This document shows positions 1 through 13,900 of a DNA stretch of 64,000 bases, piece by piece. The stretch is taken from positions 62,001-126,000 of the forward strand of contig NW_027307658.1 of the NCBI RefSeq assembly GCF_964275005.1. Reading direction: 5' to 3'. The notes beneath the pieces were generated by a model that saw only the letters and a program-made list of their open reading frames with translations, did no database searches and had not been told where the DNA came from. Source of the stretch: Diadema setosum (lineage: Eukaryota; Echinodermata; Echinoidea; Diadematoida; Diadematidae). Each line of letters begins with the position of its first letter. Positions within the stretch are counted from its first letter, which is position 1. A program made the position numbers and the translations under genes.

Positions 1-46
1 TTTTCTTTGTTTTTTTTTTCCCCTTGTCGGGGTTTTTGGTTGGTAT

Positions 47-170
<124 letters not shown>

Positions 171-369
171 ACAGTACTATACAGTGAAAATAAATTATGT
201 TTGCTGTTTAATACGAAACATATTTTATGTTAAAAGTCATGAAGATGTGGCTTGTTTAAAGTATCTTTAACACATATTATGTCTAGTGGAAAAAACACAC
301 CCACACACGCCCACACACAAGTGCACACAAACACGATCGCAGAAAGGAGGAAAATGATTTGCTTCTTAC

Positions 370-468
370 AGCAGTCTCGGCCGAAGAATTCTTCGCCGCA
401 GGAACACTTGTATCCAGTGTATGTCTCCGAACAGTTTCCTCCATTGTCACAAGGTGAAGAAGCACAAT
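370..468 (-). CDS. Gene A exon 3: EGF-like domain
   Basis: 99 nt, phase 1-1, acceptor CAG and donor GTAAGA. Encodes six cysteines with EGF spacing: CASSPC, then DNGGNC, then YKCSC, ending GRDC. The EGF residues are identical to gene B and differ from gene C at one residue. Confidence 0.88.
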
Positions 469-3400
469 CTGAAAAAAAGAGTCAAATCTCCATTATGATA
501 TGTTTCTATGTCCATCAACACGATCAAGAACACAATTTCCTTCACAAAGAGACAGAATTGGAAGCCTCCTTGTCTTTAAACTTGTTAACTTTGAAAGTGT
601 AGTACACAGGGGAAAAGATTGAAATTAATTATTCAGTCATAGGGGAAATGGATTAAAACGGACAGGTTTATTTCATATCGTCTTTGAATTTCCTCTGATG
701 CGACAAGATGAGATTTGGTTGATGCTGTTTGCAGTGGCGTATCTAGGGGGGGGGGGGGGCAAGGGGGGCACGTGCCCCGGGCGCCACTCCTTGGGGGCGC
801 AAAAAAAAACGAAAAAAAACGAAGAAGAAGAAGAAAAAAAAAACGAAGAAGAAGAAGAAAAAAAGAAAAGAAGAAGAAAAAGAAGAAGAAGAAGAAAAAA
901 AAAAAACTCGCCCGGAAGGGGGAGGGAGAATGGTGGGGGGGGGGGGCAGAAAACCAAATCAAACAAGATAAAAACAAAACATGATGATGACGCGGACAAA
1001 ATGACAATGTTTATGTGTTCACACAAAAATTCCATGTTCTGTGAGCTGAAATACAACAATTTTCGGCTCGCTCGCTGCGCTCGGTCGCCAAAATTTATAT
1101 AAAATAGAAGGTAAGAACAAAACGTGATGATGACAACATGACAGTGTATATTGTGTTCACACATGTCATTTTATATTTAGCAGGCAAAATGTTTCACGGA
1201 GCAGCGGCTGCAATTTCATTCGTTCTGAAGCGATCGCCAATTGGATCAAAAGAGGGCGTCAACGGTTTCGAACATACGGGGGAGGGGGCGCAAAAAAAAA
1301 AACAACAAATCAAACAAGATAAGAACAAAATGCAATGATGACGCGGAAAAATACAAATTTCGGCTCACTCGCTCGTACTAATTTAGAGTATATTTTCAAG
1401 TCCTCAGTTTGTTGGTATAAATCGTTATCTATAAGGCCGTCACTATAATTATCTTGATTAGAATTGTAAGATTTAATAAGCAAAAAATGACAAGAGTTCC
1501 ATGATTTGTAAGCTGAAATACAAAAATTTTCGGCTCGCTCGCTGCGCCCGCTCGCCAAAATTTGTATAAAAAAAGAGAAGAAGATAAGAACAAAACGTAA
1601 CGATGACGCGGACAAAATGATAATGTCTATTGTGTTCACTCATGTCATTTTATATCTAGCAGGAAAAATGTTACACGGAGCAGCGACTGCAATTTCATTC
1701 GTTCTGAAGCGATCGCCGATTGGATCAAAAGAGGACGCCAACGGTTTCGAACATAGGGGGAGGGGGGCAAAAAAAAAAGATAAGAAAAAAAACGTAATGA
1801 TGACGCAGAAGTATACAAATTTCGGCTCACTCGCTCGTACTAATTTAGAGTATTTTTTCAAGTCCTCAGTTTGTTGGTATAAATCGTTATCTATAAGGTC
1901 GTCACTATAATTGTGAGATTTAATAAGCAAAAAATGACAAGAATTCCATGTTTTGTAAGCTGAACTACAAAAATTTTCGGCTCGCTCGCTGCGCTCGCTC
2001 GCCAAAATTTATATAAAAAAAGATATGAACAATACGTGATGATGACGAGGACATTTACAAATTTCAGCTCACTCGCGCGCACTAATTTAAAGTATTTTTA
2101 AAAGTCCTCAGTTTTTTGGTATAAATCGATATCTATAAGGCTGTCACTATATCTTGATTAGAATTGTAAGATTTGGTAAGCAAAAAATGACAGGAATTCC
2201 ATGTTTTGTAAGCTGAAATACAAAAACTTTCGGCTCGCTCGCTGCGCTCACTCGCCAAAATCTATCACAATTCATTACATTTAAATCACCCTCAAAAGAT
2301 CCCTTTTAAGTGCTTGAAAAAGCATCATGTGGACTTTGTTTAAAGTCCCTACCGGGATGGGGTTGGGGTTGAACACTTTTTCAGAAATTAGGGGCGCAAC
2401 TTTCGTGCTTGCCCCGGGCGCCGTTATCCCTAGATACGCCACTGGCTGTTTGTTCCCTACTAAAATTTCTTCAAAACCCCTTATAGTTTTACTGAAATCA
2501 GTAATCACTTCTTTAAAAAGGGAAAAAAACAAAACAAAACGAAGGTCCATTTTACCCTAGGACCACTGGCCTATACATACACTTCATTGTAAATCAGATT
2601 TTCACTTATTCTGTGATTGAGGATTATTTGATTGCAGTTTTGTTCAAGACATGTAGTTTAGTATTTAAAGGAAACCAAAACCTAAGGAGCAATGTGAATT
2701 GAATGAAAGCAGCAACATTAGTAGAACACATCTGTGAAAGTTTGAGTAAAATCCGACAATAGATGCAAAAGTTATCAAATTTTAAAGTTTTGGTGTTGTA
2801 ATGGATGAGAAGACAACTAGAGTTCATAACGTCATTTTGGGATCGCTTTGTTTTGCTTTGTTTTTGGATATCTCAGCCATTTCAGAACCGATTTTCATAA
2901 AATAAGCTTCATTTCAAAACATCTCAAAACACTCGTTTCGCAAAACGAATTGAAATTGAAAAAAAAATGAAGATTCTGTGAGTTTGTAGGATTAAAGATC
3001 TAACGATCAACAGATTTACAAGGTACAGCAAGACACATTCATCAATGACAACCCCGTCAAAGGCATATTATACATACCGGGAAGTCTACAAGTAAATCTT
3101 GTTTTCCCTTTCAGCATGGGATGATTTCCCGCTCGTCTTATTTCATCTGCGGTCATCAGTTTAGGCACCATAGAAACCGTTTGTCCGTTGACCAATGTCA
3201 CTGAGCTGCAAATCATTTCCATTGCTGGACAGGTCTCCTGTTCATTATCGTCCAGTCGGAGGGCCCTGGCCACTTCTGAGCCACAAATAAAGAAATGAAT
3301 AATGAATGAATAAGAATAAACAAATGAACAAATAAATTAATGAATACAAATAGAACATACAAAGAATAAAGGTAATGGATAGAAATATTGTCATCATGAG

Positions 3401-6400
3401 TGAAATGTGAGAGTGAAATGTAGTTTTAATGGGACTATACCGAATACATGCGAGTTGTATCGGTGACAAAAGGTGACAAGTGACAACAAGGAATAGAAAT
3501 GGCAAATAACAATAAGGTGGAAAAAAGAAACACGCCCACACACTCAAGAAATTCGACAACGAACATCAATCACAACACTGTACGTATGTACTTTTCTTTA
3601 ATTGAATAACTCGGATTATCATTCTCATCTATTGTTTGGACTGTTAACCGGGTGGAGTAATTTATACCCACTTTGCTACCACGTTCTATCTGTTTAGATT
3701 ATTACCTTTGCTTTTTTTCACCCTCCCCTCTGGCACCTGCTAATTAAGGACTTTTCCAATCAGAACGAGCCCTTAATCATATTTTGATCTACCGAATAAT
3801 ATGTGACGTGCACCTCAAAAGTCGCACACACTGATTTTGCGTGAGGACCGAAAATAAGTGAAATGGGTCAACCTAGCCGAACTTGACTTTTTCATATTTT
3901 CTGAAAGAGCGGGTCTTCTTTTACATTATGCTAAAATTTGGTATCATAAAACGGGCAGGAAAGTGTGTTTTTTAGCAGTTTATCTCGAACATTTCTGGTA
4001 GAATAGTGTGATTAGGTGTGTCTTTAGAATCCCTTTTTCATTTCTGGAAAACCTTGTCCACACTCTTCACTTTCAACTCTAATAACTTTTGAAAGGATAG
4101 TGCTACTGCTTTTAAAGTTGGCATTAATCATGGACAGAATGTGTTAATGAGGCATGCTTAATTTCAGTTTAAACTGATAATCCCTTCATTGTTGTTACTC
4201 TGGTGGTTTACTTCCTGTTTTTTGTCCCATTCATCGCACAGCCAGCACAGTTTGGTAAAGATTAAGCGCTTGTTTCCAATATTTAGATAGGTTAGGAGAG
4301 TCCATTTGATTTGAGTTATATATCATTTTAAAGCTTAAAGTCTGCTCTTTCAGAATATGGTCTTAACTAAAAATTCATGTCTGGCGACTTTTTGTTTGTT
4401 TTGAGGTGCAGGGTCACATATTATCATTAGTCCAGTCAAAATATGAAATGACCCATAACTAATTGCAACAGAAACGATTCCACTTGTATTTGACCCGGAA
4501 GAGCTATTAAAAGAACATATTAAAAGTTCCCTAAAATTCGAGTGGTGGATCAGTGTCTAATTTGCATAAATTCAAAATGGCCGCCATACAACCTATTTAT
4601 GCCTATATCTCGGGATATAAAACCCACAGAAAGTAAATTCCGGTGTCTAAACCTATGTTTTTTAGGTCAAGGAATACAAATATGTTATCTTTATCAACTT
4701 TCAAGCATCCTTTTATATAGTTTTTGCATATATTTGCATATAATTACATACAAAATGGCCGCCATATTGCCTGTGCAAGCTCGTATCTTCGTATATCATT
4801 AATGTAGTATACACTCAGAATTAAGTCGCTATATATCTGGACATAAACCTGTAGAAAATAGATTCTGGTGTCTAAACCTATGGTTTTTAGGTCAGGAAAT
4901 ACAATTATGATACAAGCAGTAACTTTCAAGCTTCCCTTTATACATGTTCTGCATATATTCGCATTTAATTAAATGCAAATTGGCCGCCATTATAACTCCA
5001 CAGGCTTATATTTCTATTTGTAAAAGGTACCCAGTGATGGTGTCTGTGGTATTAATTTTACTGCTGAGAATCACTGATGTAGAATACCTTCCACTCAGGA
5101 ATAATTACCTATATTTCACTAAAAATTTGCATAGCTATATTCAAGCATAAATCTATTCAAATTTTTATTGTGAATATAATTTCTGATATACGAATACGAG
5201 CTACAGAACGTTAATTGTACTGCAATTAATGCATCCAATATTTCAAGGGCAAAATTGTTAGAATTCCATTCATGACCTTAACGATTATCCTCACACCCAG
5301 TTTTATATTCTTGCATTGATTAAAAGTATTGTACTACATTAAACTCACATTTTCTTGAGATAAAGCCTCAGAACAGAAAACAACTGTAAGTAGCATCAAA
5401 TAGAACATATCTTTATTTAACTATAATCTGAACTTAGCTTCCAAAGTGTGCTCAATAGGTACACAACAGTAAAGCCTCAAATTATGTAGTAGGAATCGTT
5501 AAAAAGATTTTATGATTGCATGATATTTAATGTATTATATCGTGTAATTTTACCCTCATGTTTACTGCTTATACTTGTGTCTATGTTGCAATACTTTTTT
5601 TTTTTAGGCCAAGGGGGGGGGGGGGAGGGGAAAGTCATCAAGATCATGATTATCCATAAGATACTCTACAAAAGTTACATGAGTTTGGACATTTGTTTAG
5701 ATGATGTTCTTGTCATATTATCTCATATAGCTTTCAAAGTGTGCTTACGGTACACCAAAATTGGTCTTAAATCATTCAGCACATTTTTTTAAACATCTTT
5801 TTCCTTACCTGCGATGATTTGCAGCCATGTTTAGTCGATACTTGTGTCTTTTGTTGCAAAACTTTTGGCAAAGGCATGTTTATCAATGAGCAACATATGA
5901 CCGTGATGATTTGTATGGAAGTGGATTTTGTCATATTTTTGCGTGGTTTCGCCCAATGACTTACAGAAAAAAAGCCAGATACAAAAAAGAAAAAAGAAAA
6001 AGGAAATGCCCTAACATTTCTATTCCTAGTACTCTGGATTCATCAGTCGATCAATATAAACAGCATCCTTCTTATTGGCTTCAAGCTCATTCTGATAAAT
6101 GTTACTTTTACCATTTTTCGTGTTGTATCTGTTACATCAGGTTGTTAGCAAACTGGTAGTGTATAGTTGCAGGGCAAACAGATTTGACTGCACACAACCC
6201 ATATCAGTGGCAGATCAGGCCATTATAGATCAGACACTTGTAATGTTGTATTTCTAACATATCTGAGGAGTCAGATGATGCTGTTCTAATTGGTGACTAG
6301 GAATGAATAACATTCTTGAAAGACATCAACACAGTTTACAACAAATGTGAGACTTACCACTCTTCTTTTCGTTAGTATGAAATGAAGCCGGGATCCTGTT

Positions 6401-7285
6401 TGCTTTACATTAATCGACTGCAATTTCACACTATCCTAGTCCAGAGTTTGTAGTATAGAACACTTTGAGTGTAAGCGAGTTTTCATGTTTTACACTTTTA
6501 TCATTGATCTATATTTTCAGAGATCACATTACATACCTTAAGTATCTTTATTATCCCAAGACAGAAAATGAAAATGATGTACTTGAAACGGAAGAAAGTT
6601 TTCTTGAAATCCAATGACTTTGATTCATTAGATTTTAAATTCATCTTAGCCAAAGATTCAAGACAGCAAAAAAAGGTTCAAGCTAATGTTGCAAATAGCC
6701 ATCATTTATCTTCTGGCGTCTGTCGACAGTCATGCATGCATTTTCAAAAACCATTTTCAGATTCTCTTTTAAGACCCCATGTAATGACATATCTTCAACA
6801 AACTAGGCAAGTAGCATCCCAAGGATGACAGGCTATCAAGTTGTTCAAATAGACGCCATGTCCAAAAGGTCCAAGAACCCCCAAATTAAGGAATTGATCA
6901 TAAAAAAAAAACCTCACACACACACACAACACACACACACACACACACACACGTAGAACCAGTTATAACAGAGCTAGGTAAAAAGTACAAAGATGAATAT
7001 CTTGGAGACTGCATAGTTTCGCAGTTTTATCTTCCTTCTTTTCAAAATTTTACACATTTTATATATATATATATATGGTACCAGTACAGAAAATATGACG
7101 AAGTAGGGTGGTAATGCATTTCAGTCCAGCAGTGCTATTTAGTCACACGAAATTTTCGACGAATACATTCGTCTTTCTTCAGAATTGCCATTGTCGACCT
7201 TCAGGAAGACAAATATATTCGTCGAAAATTTGGTCTGAATAACTAGCACTGTTGGACTGAAATGCATCACCAGTCTACTTCGTCA

Positions 7286-7349
<64 letters not shown>

Positions 7350-7665
7350 ATGGTATTGTTATCCGCGTGTTGGAATAAGAGCATGAAGACGATGAAGACA
7401 AACAAGTTGACATAATGCATTAGAATCCAACTTCATTTATTTGTAAACCAAATTTTCGACCCTTGCACGGATGTTCCTCGGGGTAAAAATTGTTACCCTG
7501 AGGAACATCCGTGCAAGGGTCGAAACCAATTTTCGACCCTTGCACAGATGTTCCTCAGGGTAAAAATTGTTACCCTGAGGAACATCCGTGCAAGGGTCGA
7601 AAATTTGGTTTACAAATAAATGAAGTTGGATTCTAATGCATTATGTCAACTTGTTTGTCTTCATC

Positions 7666-7723
<58 letters not shown>

Positions 7724-7930
7724 GTATATTTTTTTTTTCTTTTTTCTTTTTTTTTACGTGTGGGCACTAATGTCCCCATCTGTATCTAGAGTTGCTGCTT
7801 TTATAAAACCAGAAGAGCATCGAGTAAATACATCAGTGAGTGTATTAGCATACTTTCAAGATTATTATGGCAGATGCAGGGGTGACCTCCTTGGGGCTAG
7901 TGCCAAATAGGTACCAATTTTCACTCTTTC

Positions 7931-7976
<46 letters not shown>

Positions 7977-10900
7977 GTTCAATTTGTTATCAAATTTGGC
8001 TGGTAGAATATTGGTATATAAAATGGGAACCATCCCCCGGCCACAGAATGCCCAAAGGCACCTCAAATCTGATCTAGGTGCGGCCACCTTTGGGCTGGGA
8101 CCAAATTATCGGAGGCCACTTTTGATTTTTGATCCTCCTTTTGAAAACACATGGTCAAATTTACAACAAACTTAGTACTGTAAGTGCATTTATCGCTAGT
8201 GTCATGCATAATTATGGACATCATGCCTCTTTGGGCCCTGGAGGTCCCTAAAGGCTTCCAGATATGGCCCTACAGTTTCCCAACGTCTTCCAATTTCCTT
8301 TCTCCCAAGTAATAGTCTGTAAACATGCAAGGAAGGGGAACTTGAGATGCTCGGATGAGGGCTGGACCCCTGGGTCTTTTATTCAGAAAGTGAGTGAGTG
8401 ACATGGTACCCTGATATGACAAGATCGTCATCTAGTGTCCAAACTCATGAAACTTTTGTAGAGTAGCTTATGGATATAAGCTACTCTTAATTTGAATAGA
8501 TTTATGTATGAATATACGCACATTTTTAGTGAAATATAGGTAATTATTCCTGAGTAGAAGGTATTCTACATCAGTGATTCTCAGCAGTAAAATTAAGACC
8601 ACAGACACCAACACTGGGTACCTTTTACAAATGGAGATATAAGCCTGTAGAGGCATTGTGGCGGCTTTTTATGCATTTGATTAAATGCAAATATATGCAG
8701 ATAATGTATAAAGGGAAGCTTGAAAGTTACTGCTTATATGATAATTGTATTACTTGACATAAAAAACAAAGGTTTAGACACAAGAATCTATTTTCTGCGG
8801 GTTTTATGTCCAGATATATAGCGACTTATTCCTGAGTGTACTGCATTACTAAGATACCTGCTTGTACAGACAATATGGCGGCCATTTTGTATGTTATTAT
8901 ATGCAAATATATGCAAAAACTATATAAAGGGATGCTTGAACGTTGATAAAGATAATGTATTCCTTGACCTATAAAACATAGGTTTAGACACCGGAATTTA
9001 CTTTCTGTGGGTTATATATCCCGAGATATAGGCATAAATAGGTTGTATGGCGGCCATTTTGAATTTATGCAAATTAGACACTGATCCACCACTCGAATTT
9101 TAGGGAACTTTTAATATGTTATTTTAATAGCTCCTCCGGTTCATATGCAAGTGGAATCGTTTCTGTTGCAATTAGTTGTGGGTTAACCCACTTTTTGTCG
9201 TATTTTGACTGGACTACATGTATTGTTCATTTAAACGCGAAATCAAACTGAAAATTGACTTTGATCTCGAATTTTGATGGAATCTCGATGCGCAAAATAT
9301 GTTGCAGAAATTCCTCTCTTGGGAAGGGGGAATAGCCCGTCATTTACCATCCCCAGCTCGGACATCTTTCTATCGTCAAAGACTTTCGACTTTAAAGAAC
9401 CAAATGCCATGCAAATGCGTGCTGCCTTGTGTTGATCTATGATACCCTAAACGTCACTGACGTCTATGCGTCTTAATGAATATCTCAATTCGCGTCATAT
9501 GTTTATGTAACATTTTCCATGCTATTTTTGATATGATATTCAAAATACATTGCAAGGAAATATGGAAGTTATGCTCAGGAAATTGCTTTTCAATGTTTTT
9601 TCTTTAGTTAGTCTTAATAGTCTCTTAGTAGTGGTTGACCGATGACGTCATCAACAGAATCTTGCATTCGAAGATTTGCTATTGGCGTCACAAGTAAAAT
9701 GAATCATTATAAAGTGTATTATGAAACATCGGAAAATACGACCTTGGTAAGTCAACATGCCTTTGCAGTGTGTAGGTCATGTCATCAGCAACATGTATTT
9801 GCATTGAGTACAATAAAAGCAGACTATAGGCCCTACATTTAGATTGTAATGGTAGCTTGCTGAAAGACAAAAATGATAATAATGTTATGAAAAGTTTGTG
9901 TATTATTCCTGTCCTCGCTATACAGAGAAGCCTATACTCTTCAAAGCCACCGATCGGACGTGGAAGCGAAGTTCACTGATTGTGTAAGAATTATGATGAG
10001 GCATTATATTTACAAGTGCATAAAGCAATATTGCATCAACAGGGGAGGTGAAGTCGGTACGACGCAGGTCTGCTGTTTAGTGTTACCAATTAATGATGGC
10101 CAAGCGTAGAATAGCGGACAATGCCGTAATGGAAATTGTGAACTTCAGTGTGTATTGTGTCCCGTTTCCATATCATCATGCATGTGTGCTCGTGACGCAC
10201 ACGCCTTTCTATTATTTACTGACATACTCAGAATGTCCCATACAATCATGAAAAGTTCATGAAATTAATTAAACGAATGTTCAAAGTGCGGGTCCACACC
10301 GTGTTTTTGTTGACTGTAGCAAACAAAGTACAGAATCAGGAAAAGAGTACAATAGAAGTTCCATTAAATCCGGCATTAAATTGACTGATGTTGATTCACC
10401 GTACTGTAACTGTTCGTGATATTGATTGTCTACCTCTCACTCAAATTAGAAGAGGCAGCGATGTGATTACCTTGTAAATTTCCTAGGATGCGTTGGTAAA
10501 CAAAGAAAGTTCGTGATTTTCAGCTTTCGAGATGGCTATGTTTGCTTCCATATTAGTTACATGTTAGTATATCCCATTGATATTAATGTTTCTATAGGCA
10601 AACCAAAACCCTCATTTAAATGTAAGTTGAGTGAAAGCAGCAATTAGCGGAACACATCAATGAAAGTTTGAGGAACATTTTATTATGACAATCGATGCAA
10701 AAGTATTTTGCATTTTCTTCCTTTAGTTTCGGTGCCGTCATCGCTAGGTAAGGAGACTACAACAGTTCATGATGTCATTCTGGACAACAATATAATATAG
10801 AGAGACAAAAAGAAATTTGAACTTATATTGTCCTTATAGTGTTGTCCATAATGACGCCAAGAACTATTCTTATCCAGCATTGACGAAGCCCTCTTAAAGG

Positions 10901-13900
10901 TAGGGAATACCTTTTACAGACCTCCCAAAATGCAGCAAAACATTAAATATGAACCTCAGGGGACTTGTTTTGGCCACTGCTGAGAAATTTGGAAGTCAAC
11001 AGTTATCTACAATTTGAATAATGCACAATACTCAACTACTCAGTAGTTCTGTGTGTCAGTCACACTTAAGCCTTTCTGTTGCAGTCTTCTGTATATTTTA
11101 TCTACAAACACAAATCTAAAAGTATAAGAGCTGATGTAATAATATATAGAGTGTGTGACAAGAATGTATATAGAAATGTTTGTAAGTTTTGATGAACTTT
11201 CTTCACAAAATATACATGATGGACACACATGCAGTGCATGGGTCTGCAAAGGTAGCCTAGTAATGTACTGTAATTTACGGTGAGCCCCGAAAAAAAAAAA
11301 TCAATTCAAAATCTAAGGGTCAATAAAAATGTATTAAATGTTACCTTCCACTTTCAATACTTTATGGGAGTTTCTAAAATGATACTCTCTTCAACATACC
11401 ACTGTATTTATACAATTCTTCATTTAAGGCATGCAAATAGAATTCCCTACCTTTAAAGCAATGTAAAGTAAGGAAAATAATAACTTTTCAATCGATTGCC
11501 CAATTTTCTTCAAACTTTCACTGATGTTTACTACTAATATTGCTGCTTTTATCCAGTCCAATGTTTATATTTGGAGTTTGGTTTCATTTAACAAAATGGG
11601 AGACATATGTACCGTGGGAATTCGATGGAGTTAGATGACTGGTCCGATTCGGATATATTTGAGAATCCTCGTAATAAAGAATTGTTTACAATTTTATCAC
11701 TGATGTCTATGCAAGTACACACACACAGCCGAAAAATCTCGACTGGCATGACTGGAGTCTACCGTTACAGGAGAGCGTACGTTTCGATGAATGTATTCGC
11801 TGACTGGCGCTGTTCGTGGTGTTTGCATACCCCGTTGGGCAGGGGAAAAAAAGGACGACCCACCATGCCCATGAACATGATGAATGAAGTATGCATTGCA
11901 ATAACCAGATTAGGTTACTATCATTTTCATCATACTTCCACTTTTGCTACCTGCTCCTAAACGTATTAGCGATTACAATGAAATGTATCATTTTATTCAA
12001 TCCATTCAAAGTTTATTTCATTTTCCGACAAAACATAAGTTACACTTCTTTTGACAACAGAGAATAAGGTAAACAGAACATTATGTATTGAAAAGAATGT
12101 ACAACAATTGAGGACCTTATAGTAATTATACATTGTTGTAAAAAAGAAACAGAAGTGATCGAAATGAAGTACAATGTATAACTATGCTTAAAGTGCGAAA
12201 AATGGAGAGACCCACTAAAAAGACAGAGCTTGTAGAATGTGGGCCCCACTGGAAAAATAACATCAGTGGGAAGATTAATTGAAGCATCATAAATACAAAA
12301 GGAAAAAAAAAGAAAAAAAGAAGAAGAAGAAGTCTGGAAGCCCACTGAGAATTAGATTCACAGATAAATACATTTACTTTCATAGACGCGAACACACACA
12401 ACACAATAAAAAGAATAAATCAAGTGTCTCTGTGGGCTTCCGAAAGAGGAGAACAGGGATGAGAAGGGAAGCAAAAGAACGAGCTCGACCGGCTGTTGTC
12501 GAAAAAGGAGAAGTACAAAGACGTGAGTTGCGCTAGCGTAAGAATTCAAAGTGCTGCACAGTGCGTAAACTTGTGAATTGCAGCATAGACACACCAACTG
12601 AAACTTTGACGGAAAAAAAGGAATCAGTAAGAGTTCAGTGGAAGCAGTATATATCGACAGCATGAATGGCTGTCCGTGCCAATCATACATTTTTGGCAAA
12701 GCAAAATATCCAATGTTACATAAAAGGAAGAAGAAGAAGAAGAAGAAAAAAAAAAAAAGAACTCGCCACCTGCAACGTTACCTTTAACTTCTTGATCACA
12801 AGGTTCATTGGAACAACAGTCCATTGGTATTGTCATATGGTACATTATACACGATGTCACGTGGATGTTGCTTAATAGTAATAATGCAAATGACATACAT
12901 ATACAGAAAATAATATTACCTAAGATTCATGAGATTCAATATAGAACATGAGGCCTTAAACCATGTCATAGAATTGAAAATATAAAGTGAAAATAGAGGT
13001 ACTTGGAATTCAATAGTAGGACCACTTCAGCAATGTAACCAGGTACATGCATGTTCTGTTCATAATAGTTAACAAATGCTGCCCGTAACAATAAAAAAAG
13101 AGAGAGGGTTTAATAAAAAAGGAGAAACGCCTTGCGGCAGGCATGGCCTGTCTTTCGTCAAACAAATGAATTCCCGATTAAAAGAACAGTAAGAAATAAA
13201 AAGGCTGAGATTTCATGGTGGGTTATTAGGCTGGTAGGAAAAAAAAAGACCCGTGAACTATTATACCACCCTAAAGGGAGAGGGGAATGACTGCTTGAAA
13301 TGAAAGAGTGGCAAGTGTTTTGAAGACACCCGCATACTTTGGATGGAATCATAGATAATAAAATGGCAGTTTGAAAATGTTTACAAAGAATACCCCTGAC
13401 AAAAAACGACAACAACAAACAAACATGGGGGTGACCCCAAGGGCTTGACCTATCCAAGGAAAAAAGAAAAAGAGAAACGAAACAGCTGAATTACATGGTG
13501 ACGCATGGCTATATAATGACACCTTCCAAAAGAGCACCGAGATAAACTTATAGATACATATGAACAGAAGCCTTTGAGCCGCTCTTCAACCGCTTGGAAA
13601 GCGGGATTTAGTAGAGCAGATAAGCCGAAGAATTGTGCAAAATTTGACTAAAGCATGAAACTTTCACCATTGTTAGTACATGCTATAAGATTAATTTTAA
13701 GATCGGGAGGTAAGTCTGAATTGACCTCTGATGACCTCTAGAGGTCAATGACCTCAAAATCTAAGAAAATTGATATTTTGCGTCATTGGTTAATGATAAA
13801 CACAGTAATGATGTACTAAAACTTAATATTTGTCACAGTGAAATTGTCTTTATGTTCCACAGAGCCCTGACAGGTTTCTACCTTTGACCTCTGATGACCT

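Larger units (their letters stand above)
4428..9216. mobile_element. 4.8-kb element with long inverted arms, CAT target duplication
   Basis: Left arm 4428-5150 continues at 5640-5715. Right arm 8380-9216 is its reverse complement. The ends are TAGTCCAGTCAAAATA and its complement, flanked by CAT on both sides. Each arm holds about 200-bp sub-repeats with the palindromic motif AAATGGCCGCCAT. No transposase frame is recognised. A 3-bp duplication fits several superfamilies (PIF/Harbinger, CACTA, Academ, Zator); I do not assign one. Confidence 0.75.

Noticed and set aside
283..465. Alternative minus-strand frame over the EGF exon (also 34404-34619 and 52576-52821)
   Set aside because: This is a shadow frame of the EGF exon. 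The six-cysteine frame is the one with matching splice phases.
633..1164. Long open frames of Lys/Glu- or Phe/Ser-rich peptides on both strands
   Set aside because: They are translations of a GAA/AAAG purine tract inside the hAT element. The aligned regions of genes B and C lack them entirely.
7490..7610. A hammerhead ribozyme core (CTGAGGA ... GTCGAAA)
   Set aside because: The words are present, but the sequence between them cannot form the required helix II; pairing follows the larger palindrome instead. The motif near 7150-7200 has two extra bases after CTGAAGA.
11607..11960. A 117-codon plus-strand frame as a gene
   Set aside because: No domain, no signal peptide, no paralogue in the window, and it lies inside a repeat-filled intron on the opposite strand.
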